64,000 nucleotides of DNA from Primula veris (lineage: Eukaryota > Streptophyta > Magnoliopsida > Ericales > Primulaceae). This document shows, piece by piece, positions 48,222 to 59,600 of the stretch (within the stretch, counting starts at the first letter, position 1; every line of letters begins with the position of its first letter). The notes under the pieces were generated by a model. That model searched no databases and was not told the DNA's origin. It was given only the letters and a program-made list of their open reading frames with translations. Both the position numbers and the translations under genes were made by a program. The stretch covers positions 41,622,795 through 41,686,794 of the forward strand of contig OY821740.1 in the NCBI GenBank assembly GCA_963682055.1. The letters are read 5' to 3'.

Positions 48222-49142
48222 GGTATGTAAGTGTTTGACTGAATGTTATCGACTGCATGTATATTGATCGCATAACTAGTAGAAATGTTTGTAAATCATA
48301 TGATGTTCTGGTAAAAGAAATAGTACACAAGATTATTGTTTATGTGATAATTAAAAAAAAAAACTTATTTGAACTTATAGACAAAAAGAACAAAATTGTC
48401 TCCGTACATTTCGGCTTAGTTAATATGGCATTATGTTTTGGGAACCAGGAACCGTGTTAAAAGTATATTTAGATCCCAAATTTTTAATTGCTTTTTGGTA
48501 CTTTTGTCGTAGCACTTGTAGACCTATACGCATCATTGCCGACGGCTAACTTTCGGTCGAGAGTTGTGTTTTGGGAGAGTTCTTATAGGGTACTTTGTTG
48601 ACAATACAGTCAAGAAGAATCAGGATACATAGAAAAGCAGTAGGCATTGCCTAATTAAAATATCTAGAAAAAATGTAACTGTATAATAAAAGTGATGAAC
48701 ATACCCTTGCTCCAACGGGACAACTCTTGCCAGAGGCGCGGCACGCCCAATAAGCGGCCCCTTTTGCATCGATAGTCCCTCCAGTGACCCTCAGTCTGTT
48801 CACCTTAACGAACATAATCCAATTCCCTGAGTTACCTAGTGCCCGGTGATCAGGTGGGGCAACAATGGTCCCATCTATCTTAACTTCGATTTTGCTCTTG
48901 CATGGCCCCCTAAACTCTATGGCTCTTAACACAAATCGCCCTTTTGGCACGTACATTATTATTGTAGAGGACGCGGACGTCGCACTACAGACTTGGGCCC
49001 AGGTCTTCAGAAAGGCCTGCGTCGAGTCACTTTTCCCGTCCGGTTTGGCACCGAATTTTAATACATTGTAGGAAGATGCTGCATTTGAGAAATGAAATAT
49101 TAAGGTTAGAAAGAAGAGGGAGATAATTGGAAAATATGCCAT
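46939..49142 (-). CDS. polygalacturonase, glycoside hydrolase family 28
   Basis: Four minus-strand exons in transcript order (48705-49142, 47839-48128, 47251-47479, 46939-47157) give 391 residues. A signal peptide (MAYFPIISLFFLTLIFHFSNA, first 21) indicates secretion. The four GH28 motifs are all present: NTD (194-196), GDDC (216-219, D217 and D218), GHG (239-241) and RIK (274-276). The enzyme should therefore be able to cleave homogalacturonan in the cell wall. The length, the paired cysteines and the close of the protein (CKHIGGTTSG...PRSCL) fit plant exo-type, pollen-like polygalacturonases, but tissue cannot be read from sequence. The intron 1/exon 2 acceptor region is duplicated within intron 1, beside a 23-base G tract. 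Confidence 0.9.
48116..48260 (-). repeat. duplicated splice acceptor and poly-G tract in polygalacturonase intron 1
   Basis: GAATGTTATCGACTGCATGT occurs at 48116-48135, where it is the start of exon 2 with its acceptor, and again at 48241-48260 inside the intron. GGTATGTAAGTGTTT also occurs twice, near 48160 and 48223. Between them lie T10 (48191-48200) and G23 (48201-48223), read in the transcript as a C tract followed by an A tract. Confidence 0.85.
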
Positions 49143-49207
49143 TTTAATTGGAAAGGGAGAAATGAAGTTGGATAATAGTACAAAAAAATGTGGCAGTTGA
49201 ATGTGAA

Positions 49208-49213
49208 TTTATA
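49208..49213 (-). promoter_or_regulatory. TATA box of the polygalacturonase gene
   Basis: On the minus strand GCTATAAATTC lies about 66 bp upstream of the ATG at 49142, a standard distance for a plant promoter. Confidence 0.6.
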
Positions 49214-50417
49214 GCATGATTTGGGTTTCAACTAACTGTACTTTGGAGCAACATGGTATTAAAAAAAGGAGATTGTTATTTAAAAATGCACTTGGTTGCT
49301 TAAAAAGAGAAATTTTATATGATCCTTTGTTACTCCATTTATACAATAACCGTAGTTATACGTATGAATTGTTTATATTTAGCACCGGTCAATGGTAATT
49401 ATAAGATTATCGTAGACCTCTTTTCCGTCGTCGTAGGCTTGGTTTACTGGCCTGAATTTGAATGAATAGCTAATTGTTAGTCGCGTTCAGAGTGTGTTGT
49501 TTTAAACTAATCCGAGAGCGTCTATTATTACTTGAAATGTTACATTTTTCATATTATTTTTTTGTCATTTTAATTATATGATAAAAGTCTTAACTTTCAA
49601 ATTGGTATAAAGTGGAAATTCATGGGAACGTGGGGTTAGTTTACACTCCACAATGTTAGTTGATAGTAATTTTCAGTGCACAGTTCATATGCCCCTCTCT
49701 CCCCAATGTATATAACAAAAAAATTCGATAGAGAAAAATATGAATACAAACTTTGACAACTAAAATCAGAAAACTAATCGGCAAGTAGAGTTAATTTACA
49801 TGCAACAAATGTTGATTTTTTTTTTTTTTTATTTTTTATTTTGCCCACTCCTGAGTCTCCCTACATGCACACAAACAAACATGACATATATAAACTTCGA
49901 GATATGACCGATAAATATATTATATGGATCAATTTTTTTTGTCTTTTAAACGCGCTTAAGTTACTTACTAAATAAGATTAGACTCCATTTAATTTATCAT
50001 GATTATTTATTATTTCGCTGCTATAGCAGCTAGCGTCTAAATCAGGAGACGTGTTTAGTTTTCGAAAAACTGTAACAAAATCCAATCACAAAGTACAAAT
50101 TTTAACTTAATTAAACTAGTTAAATTTTGAGTGCAGTGTAATTAATGTTCCCTTGGTTCAATGATTGGGTTGTCTAATAAGCAATTTAATTGTAAGATGA
50201 AATTTGCACGTCGCCGCCAATTACTCATATTCATGTGTTATGATATGTGCAGTGACATGTGATAAGTCATGTACACTAGGCATAGCAAACATTTTACATA
50301 TTAAAGTTTTAAATATACGTATACGTAATTTAAATTGGATATATTTCTATAGTACGTAGCTACTTTCGAAACAAACTGAATTTCGATTTATTTTCTTATT
50401 TTTTTTTTGTAATTAAG
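49214..50417. other. intergenic, upstream of polygalacturonase
   Basis: AT-rich sequence with several long A or T runs. I see no gene or clear repeat before the LINE insertion site. Confidence 0.5.
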
Positions 50418-50433
50418 TTCCAAATGTTAGTTT

Positions 50434-51392
50434 TTTTTTTTGAAAATAGGGAGTCTATTATATTAAAACGAGTCTTTCAAAATAACAGACAACAGCGGGT
50501 CAGGCAAAATTACGGAACTAGCATAATTTACATTATCTATTGTTAATTTAGCTAAATAGTCGGCAACACCATTTGCCGATCTTGGACACCAAACGAAATT
50601 CCAAGCAAAACTATCTCGAATTTCACTAATATCTTCTATGATCGTTTGGATCTCCACATGAGCTATAGTGCCGAACTCCGAACAATATTTTGCTAAAAAT
50701 TTGTAATCCATTTGAAAAATTACCTTATCCCATTGGATATTCTTAGCACGAGAACATGCGATACGAAGAGTCATAGCCTCTGCCATAAGCGGAGAATTTG
50801 CTGCAAAACCACCGCTCCATAAGTCGGAAACTTCGCCTAGATAATTACGAGCAATAACTCCACCCGCGGCCCTATGATTATGGCATGTAAAGGCGGCATC
50901 AATATTAACTTTGATGAAGCTTTTTGACGGTTTTTCTGATTTTTTAGAAATGTTCTTTGGACTCAAGCTCCCTTTTTCCCCGGCCATACCAGTCCGTAAC
51001 AAAGTCTCTATACATGTTCATCGCCTTGGTAATTACTTTCATGGGTTTTAGCTTTTTGCTATCAAAAACCATTTGGTTTCTCGCCTTCCAAATCTGCCAA
51101 CATAAGTTCATAATTAACTCCATTCTGTTCTCCGTAGTATGGTTAATAATTATATATTCGAACCAAAGCGGGAATGAAGAAATAGTTTCTGCATCAATGT
51201 GAATACCGAGAGAAGAGCCAAACCAAGAAGACCGTGTCCAGGGGCATTATAAAAGGAGATGTTCGATTGTTTCAACTTGATCGTTGCATAATGGGCAGGT
51301 TGGATTATTACACAATTTCTTCTAACCATATTCGCCTTAGTCGCCAAGGAGTTCGTAAGGGACTTCCAAATGAAATGTTTCACCCTCGGGCC
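50434..51392 (-). mobile_element. 5'-truncated LINE: zf-RVT and RNase H remnants
   Basis: The insertion is flanked by TTCCAAATGTTAGTTT (50418-50433) and TTCCAAGTGTTAGTTT (51393-51408), a 16-bp target duplication with one mismatch. On the minus strand it ends in an A run (plus-strand T run at 50431-50441). It begins at PRVKHFIWKSLTNSLATKAN of a reverse-transcriptase zinc-binding domain, so the reverse transcriptase itself is missing. CPLC...EHLLL follows after a frameshift, then a TAA stop (51247-51249). After a second frameshift near 50980, an open RNase H domain runs to 50463. Its acidic residues are visible in VNIDAAF, AEAMTLR, FQMDYKF and GVADYLAK. The element is dead. Confidence 0.85.
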
Positions 51393-51408
51393 TTCCAAGT
51401 GTTAGTTT

Positions 51409-53914
51409 GGTACTCTTAACTTCTTTTTCTAAGTTTCCATATTGGGTAAGTTTTGACTGTTCAGCTTTTTTAAGCTTAGTAGTTAGTACTGTTTTGTTCC
51501 AAAATGCTAAGCTAGATTTGTAAAAATAAAATACAAAATTGCTATAACTTTTTTGAGTGACTATTGCCAATCAAACCCTAAAGCTAGACCCCGCTTAACA
51601 TATTCAAGTTGACTTCAAAAGGTTTACTATAGAAAAATGATCATTTGGTAAGGTATTCACAGTTTGGTTCATTTTTTATGAAAAGACAAGTCAAGGTAAT
51701 AATTTGAATGGTTCTTCATTCTACAATCATGTGTAGCAACTTTCAGGGAAAAAAAGCAATTTGGGTTTTTGATAATTAATAAACCGGAAATTATCTACCA
51801 AACAATAAATAAAATTCTCTTTACTTATCTTATAATCAAGTGGCTTTAGAAACGGTTGCAAATGTAGCTAGTCTACGCTCCAACTAATACCGAACAATGT
51901 AATTTAAAATGGAGATTTATGTTTTGACTTTACAAAGAAGCAATAGTATATGATGATTATCACATGGGAATGTTTGTATATTTATACCGTAATTCGTACA
52001 ATTACCATGGTTCATGTGAATAGAGATTAGTTAATATGCAAATGCATGAATCTAGTGAATATTTCCATGTGTACATTTTAGGTCAAACTTTTAAGTACGG
52101 CTTTTATTTGTCATAAGGAATACATATATAAGATGGCCAGATGGGTCATCCCTTGACGTTGGCGGTCCAAAGGTCACAGCTCACACGTTAGTCCGGATCG
52201 AAGATTAATTCACTCTCGACACCTTTATTGAAAAAAGAAAATACAATCACCCTTTTTTTATCGTTTTTTTTTTTCAAAAAAGAAATATTTTCGGTCCTTC
52301 ATCCGAGTCGGGTGAAGGTTCTTTCGACTTGCCACAAGGCTGGCTTCCTTTGTCCATTGACAAAACTCGGAGAAAAAAAACATATCGAGAAGGATTGCGT
52401 GTTGCATGTGAGTAAGGGTGTGCATCATATATATATAACCCTAGTTATTTACTACTGTATATTATATATATAAGTACATAACAATATTAATAAATCACAT
52501 TGCTTATATATATGTTTTACAATTATTTCTAACTTAACGATTTGTCTCAAATAATGACATGTGTGTACTCTGTTTTTCAACTTTCATCATAACCCTAGCT
52601 AGTTATTAGTAGGACTGCGTATAGTAAATGTTTTTATTCTTCTTCCAATTAATATAACACAGTTTGGCAATTTGCCATGTTTAGCAATCATGGTTTGGTT
52701 CCAAAATTCCGATATTTATGTTACGAGTATATATACACCATTATCCATTTATTAACATGCTTTTCTAAATCAAGCGTTGAATTTCTGTCACGTGACACGT
52801 GGAGAAAAAGTTGGAGCACATGATACAGGCGAGATCATAGCTAATTAACCATATATGTTGATAATTACAAAACAACAAAAATATTCCTACTTGAACAAAA
52901 GAGCACAGTACGTAGTTGCAATTTGATGTTCAAACTTCTAACCATTATTAATTGATGACTACAATCGAGGTTGTTCTATGTGAAACAAATCATTTGAAAT
53001 TTCAATAAGCTATCTTAACCTTGTATTATTATTGTTATTTTGTTGGGCAATTTGCTAGCTTTGATTATTACTCGTCCAGTCGTCCTTGGAATCATTTTTC
53101 ATAAAGTCCTCTTATATGATCCACTTCCAAGACAAACTTAAGATAAGGCAAGTTGAATAACTCAGATATTAACTTGGTTTTGCTTCAAATTAAAAGGAAT
53201 TTCAAACCTAACAGGTTTGTATCTACTGTATATACTATGTTCATGCATGCAGTCATGAGAACTTTTATTGGTTACAGATCAAGATAACTAAAAATAATCT
53301 TGTTAAATTGTTATGACAATTGTTACTTTCTTCAGACGTTGTCGAAAAATAATGCTAAAATAAACAAATAGTACGTACGTTACGTACCTAGCTTGCAACA
53401 TTGTTCTTCTTCTACTTAGAAATATAATACTGCTACTATAATATTAGTATTGTTGCCCAGCTACTGGATATGACAATTGGCAATGAGCCTGATACGAAGC
53501 ATTTACAAACTTGGACATTTTATTATAGTCAAAAGGAAAATAACTATTTTCCTATCGATGCCTTATAATAACAATTAGCTAATTTACACATATCCACAGA
53601 AAAATAAACACAAACTTGGACATTTTTTTCTTACAATGGAATGGGATTTGTACCCTCTTGTGTGTTCATACCTAGACTGAGTAGCTTTTACAAAACTTTT
53701 AAGAGAAATACGTGTTAAAAGTTAATACTAACAAATAGATAAGCTGAAACTGATCAATTTCCAACCTCACACTGGGCCATATAATTAATTCCCTATTCCG
53801 ACTCCAACGGATCACCCAAAAGTGAGGTCGTCCAACCCTAAGCACGCACGACGAAAAAACCGTTGTTGAACAAAGTTGGGCTCTGACAAGGCTCCATCGA
53901 TCGAAACAAAACAT
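51409..53914. other. intergenic, AT-rich
   Basis: I see no gene, RNA gene or clear repeat in this stretch. Short ORFs are not supported by codon pattern or family similarity. Confidence 0.5.
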
Positions 53915-54110
53915 CACTACAAAAAAATACCAAAATCGCGACGGGATTAGTGACGGTATTTTTTGTTACGAACTTATTAATTAGCGATGATTTTTTGACG
54001 GCTTTGTGACAGTTTAGTTAATTTGCGACTGATTTGTGATATGTTTTTAAATTAGTGACAGACTTGTGACAGCTTTTAACTCTCACTAAATCAAACATTA
54101 TTTTGTAGTG
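53915..54110 (+). mobile_element. CACTA-type MITE, best-preserved ends
   Basis: The 196-bp copy starts CACTACAAAAAAATACC and ends ATTATTTTGTAGTG, perfect CACTAC / GTAGTG termini. The body contains GCGACGGGATTAGTGACGG, GTGACAG and CTCACTAAATCAAACATTA, shared with the other copies. Flanks CAT and CAC agree at two of three bases. Confidence 0.85.
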
Positions 54111-54429
54111 CACGATAGATATCCAATTCTCTTAGCGATACGACGCTCTACGGGAAAACGTAATGAACTAAATGTGTTATCCTAAGACGGCTAGGACTCC
54201 TCATTTCTAGAGTACGCGCTTGTTTGAAAAGTTCAAAAAAATCATATTCCGTGCTTTTATACTCTTACATCAATTTATGCAAGTGTGTTTGGAACTTAAA
54301 CGTAGTAATAATTATATTTTAGAAGCAGAATAATAATATCAACTAAAATAATTAAAATTTCATCCGCTATTTTTTTTTCTACCTAGCGGACTTACAATAT
54401 ATACTAGTAACATAAGACACGCACATACG

Positions 54430-55735
54430 TGCCGGTAGGATGGTAAATAAAACGAAACGAGCCGAATATGACTTTGTTCATGTTCATGTTTATGAACTGA
54501 AACATTTGTTCATGTTCAGTTCATATTCATTTAAATACGAATGAACATTTGACGAACATGAACCGAACGTTTGACAAGCCGAACACGAGATTGTTCGTGA
54601 ACGAATCTTTTCATTAATTCAAAATATTTAATAATTAAAAAAAGTATTTCTTTCTTTCTTATAAGAATATATTATAATTTATTTATTTTTTATTATATTG
54701 TTTACTATGATAAAATTGTCTACACATAAATAAAGCGTTAGTTATTTAATTTATTTGACATTATAACATAATTTTTTCTTAGTTTTAAGTTTATATATTC
54801 TATTAATATATAAATTATTTTTTACATATGTATAATTAATTACTTTAAGGAGTCGAGCACTTAAACAATCAAATATTTGACTATATTTATAGTATAATGA
54901 TATAAATTACTTTAATAAGTTTAAAATAATATAAACGTATCATTAATACTATTGTAGTATAAATAAGTTATTAATGTGTAGTGATACTAGCTAGTTTTTG
55001 TTACCTTATTAATATATTTATATTGTTTTATTTTATCAAACTTTATATATATTTAAACGGGTTATTTTTGTTTTTATTACCTGTACTAACACCCCATTTT
55101 GTTTTTGAGTCATCTACTACCATTTTTTTGTTTCGCTTCCCTCTACTTACAATCTTGTATTTTTTGGGAACCAAGTGTGAAATACTTAACAGAATTGACA
55201 ACGCGTGCTATCACGTGACCCATTTTCATTAAAGTGTTAACAATGGGTCTAAATCAGGGTCAGTCTGATATCTTTTTACACCTAATACATAATTTTTTTG
55301 GCTTTTTTTAAAGTTGATTCAATATTTTTTTTAAATTTGCCCCTTAATTGACAACATTTGATAATATTTGCCCATGTCGTTAACGGAAATGGATAATGTG
55401 ATGACACGTGTTGTCACATATGTTAAGTATTTAACACCAGCTGGTTCCAAAAAAGAGAAATATTGTAAGTAGAGGGAATTAAAAGAAAAAAATGATAGTA
55501 GGAGTGTTAAAAACAAAATGGGGTGTTAGTACAGGTAATAAAAACAAAAATAACCCTAGTTAGACGAAACGAACAGAGTCTTGTTTATGTTCATGTTCAG
55601 TTTAATTAATAGACAAACGATATATTATTATTTATTATCATGTTCATTTATAAATAAGCAAATATGAATCGAAATTTAACCGAACTGAACACAAACGATT
55701 CCACAAACTATCATCTCATTTACATCCCTATATAC
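54430..55735. mobile_element. old element rich in GAACATGAAC motifs, interrupted
   Basis: The left part shows AAACGAGCCGAATATG, then repeated TTGTTCATGTTCA and its complement. The right part (from 55557) has GTTTATGTTCATGTTCAG and ends CATTTACATCCCTATA. The outer ends (AGGATGGTAAATAAAACGAA at the left; complement AGGGATGTAAATGAG at the right) form an imperfect inverted pair. It resembles a dispersed plant repeat beginning with GGGGTGTAAATGAGCC-like sequence. It is split by the insertion at 55059-55556. Confidence 0.5.
55059..55556. mobile_element. 498-bp long-TIR element nested in an older repeat
   Basis: The left end GGGTTATTTTTGTTTTTATT matches the inverted right end base for base over this stretch. 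The arms stay similar for about 180 bp, including ACCTGTACTAACACCCCATT and CCCTCTACTTACAAT. Flanks TATTTAAAC (55050-55058) and TAGTTAGAC (55557-55565) agree at seven of nine positions, consistent with a decayed 9-bp duplication. Long TIRs with a 9-bp duplication suggest a second, non-coding Mutator-type element. Confidence 0.65.
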
Positions 55736-55806
55736 CAGTGCAATACATTATTGATGTAAATGAGGTACTTTCTTGGGGCATTTTTTTTAAAACCTTAAAA
55801 AGAGTG

Positions 55807-55880
55807 TTTTGAGAATTTTAAAAAAGCAAGTGAATGTATTTTTGAAAAAAACATTCACTTGTTTTTTTAAATTCTCAAAA
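55807..55880. repeat. 31-bp inverted repeat (hairpin)
   Basis: Left arm 55807-55837 and right arm 55851-55880 pair almost completely (TTTTGAGAATTTTAAAAAAG... with its complement) around a 13-base loop. A related copy of the region near 56405-56540 has the first arm's GTGAATGTATT but lacks the second arm. Confidence 0.75.
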
Positions 55881-56682
55881 TGTATTTTAAAAAAAAATGA
55901 ACCGGAATTTGGCATAATTAAAAGTCTTGGGTTTGGTTATTATAATACCAGTATGATATAATTACTAATTTAAATATGTATTTTCACAATTATGAAAAAA
56001 ATAAACACATATTTATTCATATATTCTCTACATCATCCCCTTGATTATTTTCGCACATATATTCTCTATATCATTTCGTGGTCCTTTCATTCTTTTCACA
56101 CGTATTTTGAATTTTCACAACTTTTGTCGTATGTAGATTTTACAATATATTACTATTCAAATATCATAACATTGAACATCATAGTGTTTTAGACGATTTT
56201 CTTATGATTTAATGCTTATTTTACACTATATTTTTTAAAATAAATTGTGTGCGACTTAAAAAAAATGATTATTATAATGTATCTATACATGTCTAAATAT
56301 AATTATAGATTTTCTCCCCAACCTTTTTAAACAAATATTTTTGATTAAATAGTTAACAATACATGGGATGTGATAGATAATACGAAGTAGAATATCTGTA
56401 CTCTTTGAGCCATTTTTTTTTAACTTTAAAGAGTATTTTTTAGTGAATGTATTCTTTTAAAAAATGAATCAAAATTTGACAGAATTAAAAATTTTGGGGT
56501 TTGGTTATTATAATAATAATATGATATAATTACTAATTCAAAATAATGAAAATTATTAAGAATCTAGAAATAGAATTAAAATAAAAAAGGGTGATAATAT
56601 ACACTTAAAAAGTAGTAAAAAGTGGAGAAGAAACCGTATACCTTTCTCTCTCATCTTTAGAGAGAGAGAGAGTGATCCAGAA

Positions 56683-59600
56683 ATGGACTACCATAATCAC
56701 CACTATTCTGGTTAATTTCTTCATACTATTAATGCTCTTTTATCTTGTATTTTATTTTAAAGATGAAATTGAGAGAGAGAGAATAAGAAAAAAAAACACA
56801 GTTGAGTAGAACATAAAGTGAGGCTTTAATATCTGAATATTTCATCTTTTTAAATACTGGCTAAATTAGTATATGGAAAAAAAAGTCCATATTTTTTAAT
56901 GTGGATTTTAGTAAAAAGAATTGAAAATAAGTACTTTTGGTTTAGACACACTGTTGAACTTAATTACTATTTGATTATTGGGTTGGAATGTTAATGGAAG
57001 ATTTAACTATATGGATTATGTTTTTGCATTAGGGTCATTTATTGCAGTTTTTCTAGCTTTGTTTTTTGTGATTTTTTTTAATAGCATAAAGTGTATTAAA
57101 GTTCATCTGTGTAACTGTGTTAATTTATTCTGGGTTCTTACAAGGTGTTCTCGATGCTATAATATTATAAAGATTTGACTTTTGTATTATTGTGTATTTT
57201 AGTACAGAATTAAAAAAAAAAAAGTATGACAGATTATCCTCTTAAATAATATTTGTCTATTGGGTTTCAGGCTTTCAGCCCCTTTGGCCTTTACGAACCC
57301 ACAAGTCCTTGACTCGATTTTAGTCACTATATGGGACTTAAATCTTAATTATTTGCTCACTTGGTTGGAAAATTAGATTTTGATATTTTATGATTACCTT
57401 TTGCATTAGTTCATTTTTTACTGCATTTTTCTAGCTTATCTTATTTGCTTGTTTTCGTAGTTGTTTTACTGACCAAATTAAAAGCTATGAACAAAAGCAC
57501 TAGAAGTTTTAAGCATATGAGCTTCTCGACTCTTTGCTCCGTAATTTATTGTAAAAGAAGCGACCCCTATTTGCTTTAACTGCAGACAAACAAGTCATTA
57601 GTCATATTCAACTTCATGGTCAGCAACTTTTAGTGTAAATGATATTTTTTTGGCTTTAAATGGTTTTGGACCTTCTTTTTTCCTCCCCAGAATTTAATTG
57701 TTCATTAAAGCACTTCGTTGGCCTTGTTTAGACTTAATTATTTGATTATTGGGTTGGAATGTTTATGGAAGATTTAACTATATGGATTAAGTTTTTGCAT
57801 TAAAGTCATTTATTGCAGTTTTTCTAGCTTGGTTTTTTTGCATTTTTTTAGTAGCATAAACTGTATTTAAGTTCATTTGTGTTATTTTATTCTGGGTTTT
57901 TATAATCTGTTCTGAGGCTATAATATTATAAAGATTTTGACTATTGTAATACTGTGTATTTTAGTACAGAATTAAAAAAGTGTAAACATATGGGTTTCAG
58001 CCCTTTTAGCCTTTACTAACCCACGAGTCCATGACTGGATTTTATTCACTGTATTGGACTTAATTATTTGCTCACTTGGTTGGAGAATTTATTTTTAACA
58101 TTTTATAATCATTTTTTGCATTAGTTCCTTTTTCCTGCATTTTTCTTGCTTAGATCATTTGCTTATTTACGTAGTTGTTTGGCTGACCAACTTAAAAGCT
58201 AAGAGCAAATGCACTAGAAGTTGTAAACATAGAGCTTCTCGACTCTTTGCTCTTTTTTTAATTGTGAAATAAGCGATACCCTAGTTGCTTTAATTGCAGA
58301 GGAACAAGCCATTAGTCATATTCAACTTCATGGTTGGCAGTTTTTAGTGCCAATGAATATATTTTTGGCTCTCAATGGTTTTGAAGTTCCCTTTTTTCTT
58401 AACTCCAGAATTTTCTGTTGTCAAATGTTGATTAAACCAATTCATAGGCTTGTTTGATTAGCTGCTGTGTGAAGACTAAGTTTAATGCCTAATATAATAT
58501 GAATACTTTGTTGGATATGGTAAATTAGCTGCTATTCTAAACACAAGGTTTGATGTATAAATGATATGAGTTTCTGTTGCATAATTAACTCATTGATCCG
58601 ATTGTTGTGTCGTCAAATTAGGAAATTTTGAATAAGTTATTATGGTCAAATACCTTTGTGCTTTGATAATACATAAACACTGACTTATGGAATTGTGTTT
58701 AGTTATTACCCTACAACTGAAAAGTTTTGGTTACAAACACAAGTGGATGGGGTCCAGAAGCTCTCTTGTTCTTTTCCATCTCATTAATAAATGTTCTTCA
58801 AAGCAATTTAGGGGTATTGCATGTAGAGAAGTTGAGAAATGTTAAAATATACCCACTTTATGTGTTTTCTTCAGCTCTTAAAGATGTTAAAATATTAAGG
58901 TTTATTTACTGGATTGGAAACTATGGGGAAGTGCAATAAATGATTATCATTAAGACCTCTTGTTTTGATAATAAATAATAAACCTCAGTTTATGTAATTA
59001 CTCTGATTATAATGTATTTTCCTTTTACACTTTACAGTCACACGTTTAACTTGTAAACAAAACAGTTTTAGCCTCTATATGTGTTTTTGACTTTTGAAAG
59101 CTGAGAGGTATGTTAATGTATTCATGTCTCAGTATTTGTCATGATTAATGATAGAATGTTGTTTTAAGAAGTTCATGTCTAAATTATTTTTTACAGTCTA
59201 GCAACTTGGTGCTCTAAAGTTGTTTACTCAGAGGATTAGTTTTGTGGTTTGTCACGTTTCAGGGCCAATATTAGGTATTCCTATCCCCTATTTCCGTGAA
59301 CCTTCTCAATATTCTGTTTATCGAACTCCGAGTTTGTCATTTGTGAACGACACGCAGAGGTTGCCACCTGTGACAGAAACTTCGAGGTTGCTACCTCCTA
59401 ATGATATATCTAATGCTGTGAATGAGGGGTCTGTAATTCATTCTATTGAGCTAGAGTCCTATGCGGCTGTCCTCAAGGCTTTTAAAATTCAATCAGATTT
59501 ACTTTCATGGGTACCTATCCTTTCTAATGATCTGCTGTTCTTTTTTTACCTTTTGGCATGTTTCATCCGGAAAAAAGGCTACTGTAGTTTTTTTTTTTTT

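Larger units (their letters stand above)
54111..56682. other. intergenic, nested transposon remnants
   Basis: No gene is visible. An old GAACATGAAC-rich element (about 54430-55735) contains a long-TIR element (55059-55556). To its right are a 31-bp hairpin (55807-55880) and a diverged copy of the same neighbourhood (about 56405-56540). The last 60 bases are a GA-rich leader of the EMSY-like gene. Confidence 0.55.
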
